From: JAAYAY01 sp964563135
GTDB lineage: Bacteria; Planctomycetota; Planctomycetia; Pirellulales; Thermoguttaceae
Reading direction: 5' to 3'
Length of the DNA: 64,000 bases
NCBI GenBank assembly: GCA_964563135.1
Contig: CAZLWV010000013.1
Coordinates: 1-64,000 of the forward strand
Shown here piece by piece: positions 17,616 through 25,910 of this stretch. The notes beneath the pieces were generated by a model. That model had not been told where the DNA came from. It saw nothing but the letters and a program-made list of their open reading frames with translations, and searched no databases. A program made the translations under genes and the position numbers. Position 1 is the stretch's first letter. Every line of letters begins with the position of its first letter.

Positions 17616-20600
17616 TCAGGGCTGGATGGGCGTGCGTTTCCGTTCCCGGCGGTCGGCGAACCATTGGATGACGTAGTAGAAGACGGGGGTCAGGAAGATC
17701 CCGAAGGCCGTTACTCCGAGCATGCCGCTGAAGACGGCGACGCCCAGAGTGCGCCGCATCTCGGCGCCCGCTCCGCTGGAAAGCATGAGGGGAACCACGC
17801 CGAGGATGAAGGCGAACGAAGTCATCATGATCGGCCGCAACCGCAGACGGCAAGCGGCAATGGTGGCGTCGTAGCGGGGCATGCCCGATTCCCGCTTGGC
17901 CTTGGCGAATTCAACGATCAGGATCGCGTTCTTGCTGGCCAACCCCACGAGAACGATGAAGGCAATCTGCGTGAAGATGTTGATATCCATCTTGGCGATG
18001 GCCACGCCGGTCACGGCGCACAGGATGCACATCGGAACGACGAGAATCACGGCCAGCGGCAGAGACCAGCTTTCGTACTGCCCCGCCAGGACCAGGAACA
18101 CCAGGAGCACGGCCCCACCAAAGACAAACAGCGTGGTGCTGCCGGCGAGGATCTGCAGATAGGTGACCTCGGTCCATTCGAACCCCATGGTCGATGGCAG
18201 GCTCTGTTTGGCAAGGCGTTCCATGATGGTGATCATATCCCCCGTACTGACGCCGGGCGCGGTGGCGCCGTTGATCGACGCTGCCGGATACAGGTTGTAG
18301 CGATTGATCACAAAGGGACCGCTCGCGTCTTCAACGCTGAGCAGAGTTCCGATGGGGACCATCTGGCCCCGGCGGTTGCGCACGTGCAGGCGGCGAACGT
18401 CGTTGCGATCCATACGGAAGCGGGTATCTGCCTGGACATTCACCTGCCACGTGCGGCCAAACAAGTTGAAGTCGTTGACATACAGCCCTCCCATGTTGGC
18501 CTGGAGTGCGTCGTATACCTCGTCCAGGGAAACGTCCATCGCCCCGCACTTGGTGCGGTTCACGTCGACAAACAACTGGGGCGCATTGGCCCGGAACACG
18601 CTGACCAGTCCCACCAATTCGGGCTCGGAGTTGCCCAGGGAGATCAGGTTGTCCGTCTGAGCCTGAAGCGTATCGACGCCCACGCCCGCACGGTCTTCGA
18701 TCATGATCTTGAAGCCCCCGGCGGTTCCGAGCCCTCGGATGGGCGGAGCTCCAAGAACCGTGACCTTGGCTTCGCTGACCTGCTGCGAGAGCTGGTTGCG
18801 GAGGGAGGCGATGATCTTGTCGGCACTCAGGCCGGCGGCGAGCCGTTCCTCGAACGGATCCAGAATGATGAACATCGTTCCCAGATGGGATCCGTTGGCC
18901 TGCAAGACGAACGACATTCCCGCGATGCGGATCGTATGGCCGATCCCCGGCGTCGAACGCATGATTTTGTCGACGTGTTCCATGGCCTTCTCTGTCCGTT
19001 CCAGCGAGGCGGAGTCGGGCAACTGGACGACCGCGTACATGTAACCCTGGTCCTGGTTCGGGATGAAGCCGGTGGGAACCCGGTGGAACGTCCAATTGGT
19101 CAGATAGAGCAGTCCGGCATAGACGACAAGTACTAGCACGCTGACTCGCAGTAGCCGCCCCACCGCGCGGGTGTAGACGGAAGTGGAGAACGCGAAAGTC
19201 ATGTTGAAGAGCTTGAAGAACCAGCCGAACGAGAAATGGAGGAGCCTTGCCAGCGGATCGAGCTGCGTGTGACGAGGCTTCAGCAGGATGGCGCACAAGG
19301 CGGGGCTGAGCGTGAGCGAGTTGAAGGCCGAGAGGACCGTGGAAACAGCGATCGTCAAGGCGAACTGGCGGAAGAACAATCCGGTGATTCCCGAGACGAA
19401 GATGCAGGGAACGAACACGCAGGTGAGCACCAGGCCGATGGCGATCAGCGCGCCGGAGACCTCCTCCATGGCCTTGTGCGCGGCCGCCAGCGGCGAGAGT
19501 CCCTGCTCGATGTGGTGTTCGGCGGCCTCGACCACGACGATCGCGTCGTCAACCACAATGCCGATGGCCAGCACCAGCCCGAACAGGGAAAGCATATTCA
19601 AACTGAAGCCCATCACGGCCATGGCGGCAAAGGTGCCGATAATCGCCACGGGCACGGCGACCAGCGGGATCAGCGCCGAACGCCAGTTCTGCAGGAACAC
19701 GAGCACGACGACCGCTACCAGGATCACCGCGTCGCGCAACGTCTTGAAGACCTCGCGGATCGACTCGCGGATATAGGGGGTGGTGTCGTAAACGATGCGG
19801 TACTCGACGCCTTGCGGGAATCGTTCGGCGAGTTCCTTCATTCTCGCCTTGACGCGATCCGACGTCTCGAGCGCGTTGGAGCCCGGAAGTTGAAACACCC
19901 CGATACCCGCGGAGGGCATGCCGTCCATGCGCGTGGTAGCGTCGGCGCTTTTCGCGCCCAATTCGACCCGCGCGACGTCGTGGAGCCGCACGAGTTTTCC
20001 CTGGCCGTCGGTCTTGACAATGATATTGGCGAACTGCTCCGGATCTTCAAGCCGTCCCAGGGTGGTCATCGTGTACTGAAAATCGATCCCCGGGGCCGCG
20101 GGCTGCTGCCCGACCTGGCCCGCCGCGACCTGAACGTTCTGCTCGCGGAGGGAACGCACGACGTCGCCCACGGTCATGTTTCGCGACGCCAATTGATCCG
20201 GGTCGAGCCAGATCCGCATGCTGTAGGCTTGCTGCCCAAATACCATGGCTTCGCCGACTCCGTCGAGCCTGGCTAATTCGTCGCGGACGAAGATCGTGGC
20301 GTAATTGTTGAGATAGAGCTGATTGTAGGTTTGGCTGGGTGAGACGAGGTTGACCATCAACATCAGGTCGGGAGATCGCTTCGTGGTGGTCACGCCTACC
20401 GCCCTGACCACGTCCGGCAAGGTGGGCGCCGCCAATGCGACGCGATTCTGGACGAGGACCTGGGCCAGATTGAGGTCGGTTCCCACCTTGAAGGTCACCA
20501 TGAGGCTGTAGGAGCCGTCGTTGCTGCACTGGGACGACATGTAGAGCATGTCTTCCACGCCGTTCACCTGTTGCTCGATCGGGGCGGCAACCGTGTCGGC

Positions 20601-20774
20601 AACGACCTTGGCGCTGGCGCCGGGATAGGTGCACGTGACCCGCACCGTTGGGGGCGTGATCTCTGGATACTGCGAAACCGGCAACCGGAACACTGCTGCC
20701 AGCCCAAGCAGAGTAATGATGATCGAAGGCACGGAGGCCAGGATCGGACGATCGATAAAGAACCGCGAAAACAT
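17616..20774 (-). CDS. RND multidrug efflux transporter (HAE1 family, AcrB/MexB-like)
   Basis: The protein has 1,052 residues, the normal length for the family. AGAGGT lies 8 nt before the ATG. The N-terminus (FIDRPILASVPSIIITLLG) and two six-helix blocks with large periplasmic loops are clear. Proton-relay aspartates are in GIVVDDAIVVVE (about residue 405) and the second-half match is VGLASKNAILIVEFAK. It is an inner-membrane proton antiporter that pumps drugs or lipophilic compounds through a periplasmic adaptor and an outer-membrane channel. The adaptor gene lies 64 nt upstream on the same strand. No outer-membrane TolC-like gene is present, so the pump must borrow one. Substrate range cannot be predicted. 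Confidence 0.96.
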   Translation of the reverse strand: MFSRFFIDRPILASVPSIIITLLGLAAVFRLPVSQYPEITPPTVRVTCTYPGASAKVVADTVAAPIEQQVNGVEDMLYMSSQCSNDGSYSLMVTFKVGTDLNLAQVLVQNRVALAAPTLPDVVRAVGVTTTKRSPDLMLMVNLVSPSQTYNQLYLNNYATIFVRDELARLDGVGEAMVFGQQAYSMRIWLDPDQLASRNMTVGDVVRSLREQNVQVAAGQVGQQPAAPGIDFQYTMTTLGRLEDPEQFANIIVKTDGQGKLVRLHDVARVELGAKSADATTRMDGMPSAGIGVFQLPGSNALETSDRVKARMKELAERFPQGVEYRIVYDTTPYIRESIREVFKTLRDAVILVAVVVLVFLQNWRSALIPLVAVPVAIIGTFAAMAVMGFSLNMLSLFGLVLAIGIVVDDAIVVVEAAEHHIEQGLSPLAAAHKAMEEVSGALIAIGLVLTCVFVPCIFVSGITGLFFRQFALTIAVSTVLSAFNSLTLSPALCAILLKPRHTQLDPLARLLHFSFGWFFKLFNMTFAFSTSVYTRAVGRLLRVSVLVLVVYAGLLYLTNWTFHRVPTGFIPNQDQGYMYAVVQLPDSASLERTEKAMEHVDKIMRSTPGIGHTIRIAGMSFVLQANGSHLGTMFIILDPFEERLAAGLSADKIIASLRNQLSQQVSEAKVTVLGAPPIRGLGTAGGFKIMIEDRAGVGVDTLQAQTDNLISLGNSEPELVGLVSVFRANAPQLFVDVNRTKCGAMDVSLDEVYDALQANMGGLYVNDFNLFGRTWQVNVQADTRFRMDRNDVRRLHVRNRRGQMVPIGTLLSVEDASGPFVINRYNLYPAASINGATAPGVSTGDMITIMERLAKQSLPSTMGFEWTEVTYLQILAGSTTLFVFGGAVLLVFLVLAGQYESWSLPLAVILVVPMCILCAVTGVAIAKMDINIFTQIAFIVLVGLASKNAILIVEFAKAKRESGMPRYDATIAACRLRLRPIMMTSFAFILGVVPLMLSSGAGAEMRRTLGVAVFSGMLGVTAFGIFLTPVFYYVIQWFADRRERKRTPIQP

Positions 20775-20838
20775 CAGCCGCTACCTCTTGACGCCCCATT
20801 CGAACCGGTCTCTTGTCTCCGCTGGATCGGCGACGTTC

Positions 20839-22095
20839 TTATGGGGCACGGCCGCCCGCTCCTGGATCGACCCCCTGGCTGGCCTCCGCAGAAGCGGCAA
20901 CGTTCACGGCAAGCGTCCCGCCCGCCAGAGGTTTCGGACTCACGGTCGATCCACTCTGGGCTCGTTGCAGACCTTCGACGATGATCCGATCCTCCGGGCC
21001 AATGCCCGATCGGATTTCGCGAAGTCCGTCGTGGAGCGATCCCAACTCCACAGAACGACGCACGACAACGTTCTTCCCGTCAACCGCCAGCAAGAATTTC
21101 GTCTTCAGGTCCGTGCCGATCGCCCGGTCCGGCACGAGCAAGGCCGGGCGGGGCGGGCCGAACGGGATCCGCACTCGCACGTAGAGTCCGGGAGAAAGGC
21201 AGGCGTTGGGGTCCTCGAACACTCCCCGGGCCTGGATGGTACCCGTTTCCCGGTTGACCTTGTTGTCGACGAAGTCCAGTTTGCCGACGTGAGGAAACCC
21301 GGCTTCGTTGTCCAGACCGATCTCCACAGGCACGTCGAGCTTTTCGATCTGGTTCAGGAGCGACTTCCCTTCGGCCTGCCAGAGCGAGCCCAGGTATTTC
21401 AACAAGACCGGTTCCTCAATGTCGAAATAGGCGTAGACCGGCTTGGTGGTGACAACCGTCGTGAGAACCATGGCCTCGTCCAACCCGGGCTGGACGAGAT
21501 TGCCCTCGGTAATCCGTCTTCTGCCGACGCGACCATCGATGGGGGAGACGACCTTCGTGAACTCCAGGTTCAATTCGGCATTGCGCAAGTTGGCCTCGGC
21601 CGATTGGATCGACGCCTTGGCAACTGCCAGTTGCGCCACATTGTCTTCGTATTCGTCCTCGCTCACCGCTCCGGACGGACGCAACCGCTCCGTGCGGGCG
21701 AGATCCGTTTCGGCCCTCACGAGGGTGGCCTGCAATCGGGCCAAATCGCCGCGTGCCTGATCCAACGCGGCCTGGTAGGGACGTGGATCGATCTCAAACA
21801 GCACGTCGCCCTGCTTGACCTCCTGTCCGTCCTCGAAATTCACTTTGACGATGTAGCCGGTGACCCGGGCACGGATTTCCACTTCTCCAACCGGCGCCGT
21901 CTGGCCCGGAAACTCGAAGTAGTCGGTCACGTTTTTCAGCGTCGGATGGGTCACTTCAACCTCCGGCGGCGGGAGGGCCGGAGCTTTGAGCGGAGTGGCA
22001 CTGGACATTCCACACCCGCTCAGGAGGACGACACCGCCCAGGAGCATGCCGGCAGCCGTCATCCAGCGACCGGGGGAGCAAACAGCAGGTTTCAT
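20839..22095 (-). CDS. RND efflux periplasmic adaptor lipoprotein (MFP)
   Basis: The protein has 418 residues from the ATG at 22095; an open frame runs on to 22275 but the lipoprotein signal makes the shorter form better. The lipobox LLSGC ends at Cys28. The order is a biotinyl-lipoyl half (ARVTGYIVKVNFEDGQEVKQGDVLFEIDP), an alpha-helical hairpin (about 120-200: ALDQARGDLARLQATLV and LRNAELNLEFTKVVSPIDG), the second lipoyl half, and beta-barrel and membrane-proximal domains. It bridges the inner-membrane pump and the outer-membrane channel. It is the first gene of the efflux operon; a candidate promoter with a TetR-type dyad lies about 210 bp upstream. Confidence 0.95.
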   Translation of the reverse strand: MKPAVCSPGRWMTAAGMLLGGVVLLSGCGMSSATPLKAPALPPPEVEVTHPTLKNVTDYFEFPGQTAPVGEVEIRARVTGYIVKVNFEDGQEVKQGDVLFEIDPRPYQAALDQARGDLARLQATLVRAETDLARTERLRPSGAVSEDEYEDNVAQLAVAKASIQSAEANLRNAELNLEFTKVVSPIDGRVGRRRITEGNLVQPGLDEAMVLTTVVTTKPVYAYFDIEEPVLLKYLGSLWQAEGKSLLNQIEKLDVPVEIGLDNEAGFPHVGKLDFVDNKVNRETGTIQARGVFEDPNACLSPGLYVRVRIPFGPPRPALLVPDRAIGTDLKTKFLLAVDGKNVVVRRSVELGSLHDGLREIRSGIGPEDRIIVEGLQRAQSGSTVSPKPLAGGTLAVNVAASAEASQGVDPGAGGRAP

Positions 22096-22307
22096 TTCTG
22101 GCACGAAACGGTCTCCGTAGCATGCAGAATTAGAGTCACGGTCCGCGATACCAGCCGGCTGCGAATCACGGTCTAGTTCGCTCCCTGCCACCGGGTGCCT
22201 GGCGAGGAGGGGCAGCAAGGCCTCCTTGGAGTGGTCGGCCGCACCAGTTCTCAAAGCGCAAACGGAGCGACGCAACGGAAATCATCCCACGAAACGCCAA
22301 GCTACTC

Positions 22308-22336
22308 ATCCTAATGACCGGCCAGTCAGTATTCAA
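22308..22336 (-). promoter_or_regulatory. Candidate efflux-operon promoter with operator in the spacer
   Basis: On the minus strand, -35 TTGAAT and -10 TAGGAT are 17 nt apart (22336-22331 and 22313-22308). The 17-nt spacer contains the imperfect palindrome TGACTGGCCGGTCA (12 of 14 bases symmetric; 22315-22328), of the kind TetR-family repressors bind. It is about 210 nt upstream of the adaptor start. No TetR-type gene is visible in this window. The rest of 22096-22606 shows no gene. Confidence 0.5.
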
Positions 22337-22606
22337 TGCACGCAATCCGGCTTTCCCCGCGGCAATGAAAGTCGACGAAAGTCGTTTTCCTTTACGGGGC
22401 CACCGTATCAACGAACTCTGCGAGATACGCGTCGCCGGTTGCTGTAATGAACCCTTTTCGGAGAATATCCACCTTGCCCAGTCTTATCAAATTTGGTGGC
22501 TGGCACCTTCTGTACTATCGTTCTGCCGCCGCTATGGGGTATCATAGCTCCCCGTTGCAGACCTGTCGTATGGGATGCCGCCCTGGACTTGAGGGGGAGC
22601 CAGCTG

Positions 22607-23605
22607 ATGAGCCGCGGTGAGTTGGAGGAGAAACTCGAGGGATTCCAGAGAGATCTTGAAGGGCTCCGGCACGAGATCGGTAAGGCGATCGTGGGGCAGC
22701 GAGAGGCTATCGACGGGGTTTTGACGGCCCTAATCGTGGGCGGGCACGTGCTGCTCGAAGGACTGCCCGGCACGGGCAAGACGGCCCTGGCCCAGACGCT
22801 GGCGGAAGCCGTGGATGTGTCGTTTCAGCGGATCCAGTGCACGCCGGATCTGATGTCGGCCGACATCATCGGCACGTATGTGATCATGGAGACTCCCGAA
22901 GGGCGGCGAACATTCGAGTTTCAGCGAGGGCCGCTGTTTTCGAATATCGTGCTGGCGGACCAGATCAACCGTGCCATGCCGAAGACTCAGTCGGCCCTGC
23001 TGGAGGCGATGGACGACACGACGGTCACGGTGTCGACCGAGAGGTTCAGCCTGCCGCTGCCCTACTTCGTGATCGCCACACAGAATCCGCTGGAGATGGA
23101 GGGAACCTTCCCGCTGCCGGAGGCTCAACTGGACCGGTTTCTGCTCAAACGGACGATGGGTCGGCCGAGCCCGGAGGAGATGGAGGCGGTGCTGGATCGG
23201 ACGACAGGGGCGGCGGCGGTGGCGATCCAGCCGGTGGTGGATGGGCCGAGGATTCTGGAGATGGGGGAACTGGTGCGGCAGGTCAGGGTGGGGTCTGAAG
23301 TGCGGCGGCAGGCGATCCGGCTGGTGGCAGCAACCGATCCGCGCGGCACGGGGGCACCCGAAGAAGTCCAGCGGTACGCGGCCCATGGAGCGGGCGTCCG
23401 CGGGGCCCAGGCATTGATCCTGGCCGCCAAGATGAAGGCGTTGGCGTCTGGCCGGATCGAGGTGGCCGCGGCTGACATCCGCGACGTATGCGGCATGACG
23501 CTGAAGCACCGGATCGTGCTGAATTTCGAGGGGCAGGCGGAGGGAATCGCGACCGACGGGCTGGTGGAGAAGGTTGTTTCGCGGACGGCGGGGATCGGGG
23601 GATGA
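22607..23605 (+). CDS. MoxR-family AAA+ ATPase
   Basis: The protein has 332 residues; the ATG at 22607 has GAGGGGGAG 7 nt upstream, while the longer open frame upstream lacks a ribosome binding site. The Walker A motif GLPGTGKT covers 52-59, Walker B reads LADQIN (Asp118-Gln119), sensor 1 is IATQNPLE, and the MoxR lid domain lies at about 220-320. MoxR ATPases act as chaperones that assemble or activate vWA-domain partner complexes. The next genes are DUF58 and two vWA membrane proteins, the usual MoxR neighbourhood. The Walker B glutamate of the family is usually Glu; Gln here may slow or block hydrolysis if the sequence is right. Confidence 0.95.
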   Translation: MSRGELEEKLEGFQRDLEGLRHEIGKAIVGQREAIDGVLTALIVGGHVLLEGLPGTGKTALAQTLAEAVDVSFQRIQCTPDLMSADIIGTYVIMETPEGRRTFEFQRGPLFSNIVLADQINRAMPKTQSALLEAMDDTTVTVSTERFSLPLPYFVIATQNPLEMEGTFPLPEAQLDRFLLKRTMGRPSPEEMEAVLDRTTGAAAVAIQPVVDGPRILEMGELVRQVRVGSEVRRQAIRLVAATDPRGTGAPEEVQRYAAHGAGVRGAQALILAAKMKALASGRIEVAAADIRDVCGMTLKHRIVLNFEGQAEGIATDGLVEKVVSRTAGIGG

Positions 23606-23754
23606 CCCGGCAAGACCCTGGTTGCGGGGCCCCCGGCGATGGACTTGAATGCTTTTCAAGCGGAGAAAGCGCAGGCCGGGTGAGGCAGAGATGCTGGCTG
23701 AGGGCGTGAGTGTGCTGGTGCATTTCTATTATGCTCGCATTTGGTTTCTGAGCG

Positions 23755-24636
23755 ATGAACAGGCGGAAGCAGTTTGAGGATCTGGAGGACCTGGAAGGGC
23801 TGGCGGCAGCTGCGCGAGGATGGCCGCGAGGGTTGTTGCAGGAGCCGGCGGCGAGCTTGCCGGTTGGCGGCACGGAACCGACCGGGTACCGCGACTACTC
23901 GCCGGGAGACGACTACCGCCACGTGGACTGGAATGTGTGCGCCCGTCACGACGAATTGCGGGTGCGACTTTTTGCAGGGCGACGGGACTGGCATGTACGG
24001 ATCCTGCTGGACCACTCGGCAAGCATGGGGCTTGGTTTGTCTCGACCGCGGTTCGAGGCCGCCCGCCGGATTGCCGCGGCGGCCGGCTACGTGGCACTCG
24101 ACCAGGGGGCCGAGGTGGCGATCCTGCCGTTCTCCGACCGGCTCGAGGGACGCATCGGACCGGTGCGGGGGAAGGGGCGTGCAGGGGTATTGTTGCGGCA
24201 ACTGGGGTCTCTTGCGGCGCCCGGCGGAGCAACGGAGTTTCGCCGCAGCGTGGAGACCTTTGTGCGGCTGGAGCCGGCGGCTCGGGTGGTCGTGGTGGTC
24301 AGCGACCTGTGCGACCGCGGGTCCTTCCGGTATGGGATGGATGTTCTGCGGTTGGCCGGCCACCGGCCGCGAGTGATCCACCTGGTCGATCCGGAAGAAG
24401 ACCGTGCTCTGAGCCGCGGCGACCTGGAATTGGTCGATGCGGAGAGCGGGCGAACCTGGCAGGCGACGCTCAGCCAGTCGCAGATTCGGCGCTATCAGGA
24501 GCTCGCCCGGGAAGACCGGGAGCGGCCCCGACATTACTGCAGGAAGTACCGTGTGCCGTACGTATCGGCGGACGTGGCCGCGCTCGGACGATGCGAACTT
24601 GGAAGAATCCTGGCTTTGAGAACCTCTTCGCCGTGA
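23755..24636 (+). CDS. DUF58-domain protein
   Basis: The protein has 293 residues without a signal peptide. The DUF58 signature is GYRDYSPGDDYRHVDW (about 44-59). A vWA-type MIDAS segment follows (LLDHSASMGLG, about residue 85), with the TDFRR-type region at about 155-165 (TEFRRSVETF) and VVVVSDLCDRGS. DUF58 proteins pair with MoxR ATPases and vWA membrane proteins; their biochemical role is unproven. It begins 149 nt after the MoxR stop. Its stop codon overlaps the GTG of the next gene (GTGA at 24633-24636), indicating coupling. Confidence 0.92.
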   Translation: MNRRKQFEDLEDLEGLAAAARGWPRGLLQEPAASLPVGGTEPTGYRDYSPGDDYRHVDWNVCARHDELRVRLFAGRRDWHVRILLDHSASMGLGLSRPRFEAARRIAAAAGYVALDQGAEVAILPFSDRLEGRIGPVRGKGRAGVLLRQLGSLAAPGGATEFRRSVETFVRLEPAARVVVVVSDLCDRGSFRYGMDVLRLAGHRPRVIHLVDPEEDRALSRGDLELVDAESGRTWQATLSQSQIRRYQELAREDRERPRHYCRKYRVPYVSADVAALGRCELGRILALRTSSP

Positions 24637-25787
24637 CAAGTCTTGCGCTGATCCTCCTGCGACCTTCGACACTTCTTTGGGCCCTGCTGGCCGGAGCGGT
24701 GGTGGTTTTCTACATGCGAGCGATTCGGCCGCTGCGGGTGGTGATCGCGCGTCCGTATCTGTGGCAGGAGGTTTTGGGAGAAACGCGATCGGCGGCGGGG
24801 GCATGGCGCCGCCGGCGGGCGATCTCTCTGACATTCCACGTGGGTGTTGTGATTCTTCTGTCGCTGGCAGCGGCCGAACCGTGTCTGCGGCGGCCGCGAA
24901 CCGTGGTGCTGGTCGTTGATAATTCACCGAGCATGGAGGCCGTGGAGCAAGGGAGCGACCGGTTGGCGAGGGCGAAACGATTGGCGGTGGAGTGTCTGGA
25001 GACGCTCGAGCCCGGCGAGTTTGCAGCGGTTGTCACCACGGCCGGCCGACCGGTTGTCGTTTGTGCGGCGGAATCGGATTTCCAGCGGGTGGCCGACGCG
25101 ATCGGCAGGATTCGGACGGCCAACCTGCCGTCACGGGTGGTCGAGGCGGCGGATGTCGCCTCGGGTCTGGCAGCCACCGGCACTGAGACGGAAGTGCATG
25201 TCTTCAGCGACGGCTGCTTTGACGGAGCCGAGAACACCGACCTGGGATCCCGGGTCACGATTCATCCAGTGGGATCGGCGGCGGAAAACGCGGGGATCAC
25301 AAGACTGGCCGTGCGACGGTACCCGGAGGATGCGAGGCGGTTTCAGTTGATCGCGGAGGTGACGAATCCGAGCGATACGGCCCTGGCCACTTCTCTGCAG
25401 GTGATTCTCGGCGGCAAGCCAATTCACCAGACGGAGTGCAAGGTGGATGCGGGCGCGACGGCGACCGTCATGGCTGAACTGGAATCCGAGGCGGGAGGCC
25501 CGGTTGAAGCCGCGATCGGCGGGGAAGACGCGGTTGCCAGCGACAATCGGCTGGCCACGAGCCTGCCGGACGGGGCGAGGGGCGGCGAGGCGGCGACTGC
25601 GCCTTGGCCCGAGAGCCGGGTGGCCGGCCAGCAGGCATGCCGGACACAGAGTCCTGAGGCATGGTGCGGCGAGCCCCAGCTGGCGGGAAGACCTGGGATG
25701 ATGCCGCTGTGGCGCTGGCTGGTGCTGGCAGCCATCGTGCTGCTGGCGATGGAATGGGGCCTGTATCAGCGGCGGTGGATGGAATGA
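24633..25787 (+). CDS. BatA-like vWA membrane protein
   Basis: The protein has 384 residues from the GTG at 24633, which overlaps the DUF58 stop; a longer frame from 24591 is possible but less typical. The N-terminus has two membrane segments (about 10-30 and 65-80) around a basic loop (RVVIARPYLWQEVL), as in BatA/BatB families. A vWA domain with MIDAS DNSPS (LVVDNSPSMEAVEQGSDRL) starts at about residue 95. After a Pro/Gly-rich stretch (about 315-350) a final helix (WRWLVLAAIVLLAMEWGLY) returns it to the membrane. It likely forms a periplasmic complex with the MoxR system. A possible 44-codon overlap to the next gene is discussed under rejections. Confidence 0.9.
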   Translation: MTSLALILLRPSTLLWALLAGAVVVFYMRAIRPLRVVIARPYLWQEVLGETRSAAGAWRRRRAISLTFHVGVVILLSLAAAEPCLRRPRTVVLVVDNSPSMEAVEQGSDRLARAKRLAVECLETLEPGEFAAVVTTAGRPVVVCAAESDFQRVADAIGRIRTANLPSRVVEAADVASGLAATGTETEVHVFSDGCFDGAENTDLGSRVTIHPVGSAAENAGITRLAVRRYPEDARRFQLIAEVTNPSDTALATSLQVILGGKPIHQTECKVDAGATATVMAELESEAGGPVEAAIGGEDAVASDNRLATSLPDGARGGEAATAPWPESRVAGQQACRTQSPEAWCGEPQLAGRPGMMPLWRWLVLAAIVLLAMEWGLYQRRWME

Positions 25788-25910
25788 TGGAGGCAAGAAT
25801 CGAAACTCGAAGTCCAGCGATGGGCCGGTCCAAAACCGCCAGAGAGGCCGCCTGCGCCGCGAGGATTGCCGTCAGCGCAGCGGTCAAGGGACCTGGGGGG
25901 GTGATTTGTG

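Noticed and set aside
22499..22515. TGGCAC-like motif before MoxR as a sigma-54 promoter
   Set aside because: No GC follows 10 nt after the GG; the -12 element is absent.
23820..24632. N-terminal extension of the BatA-like gene in the other frame of DUF58
   Set aside because: Overlaps a clear DUF58 gene; the GTG at 24633 fits coupling and family N-terminus.
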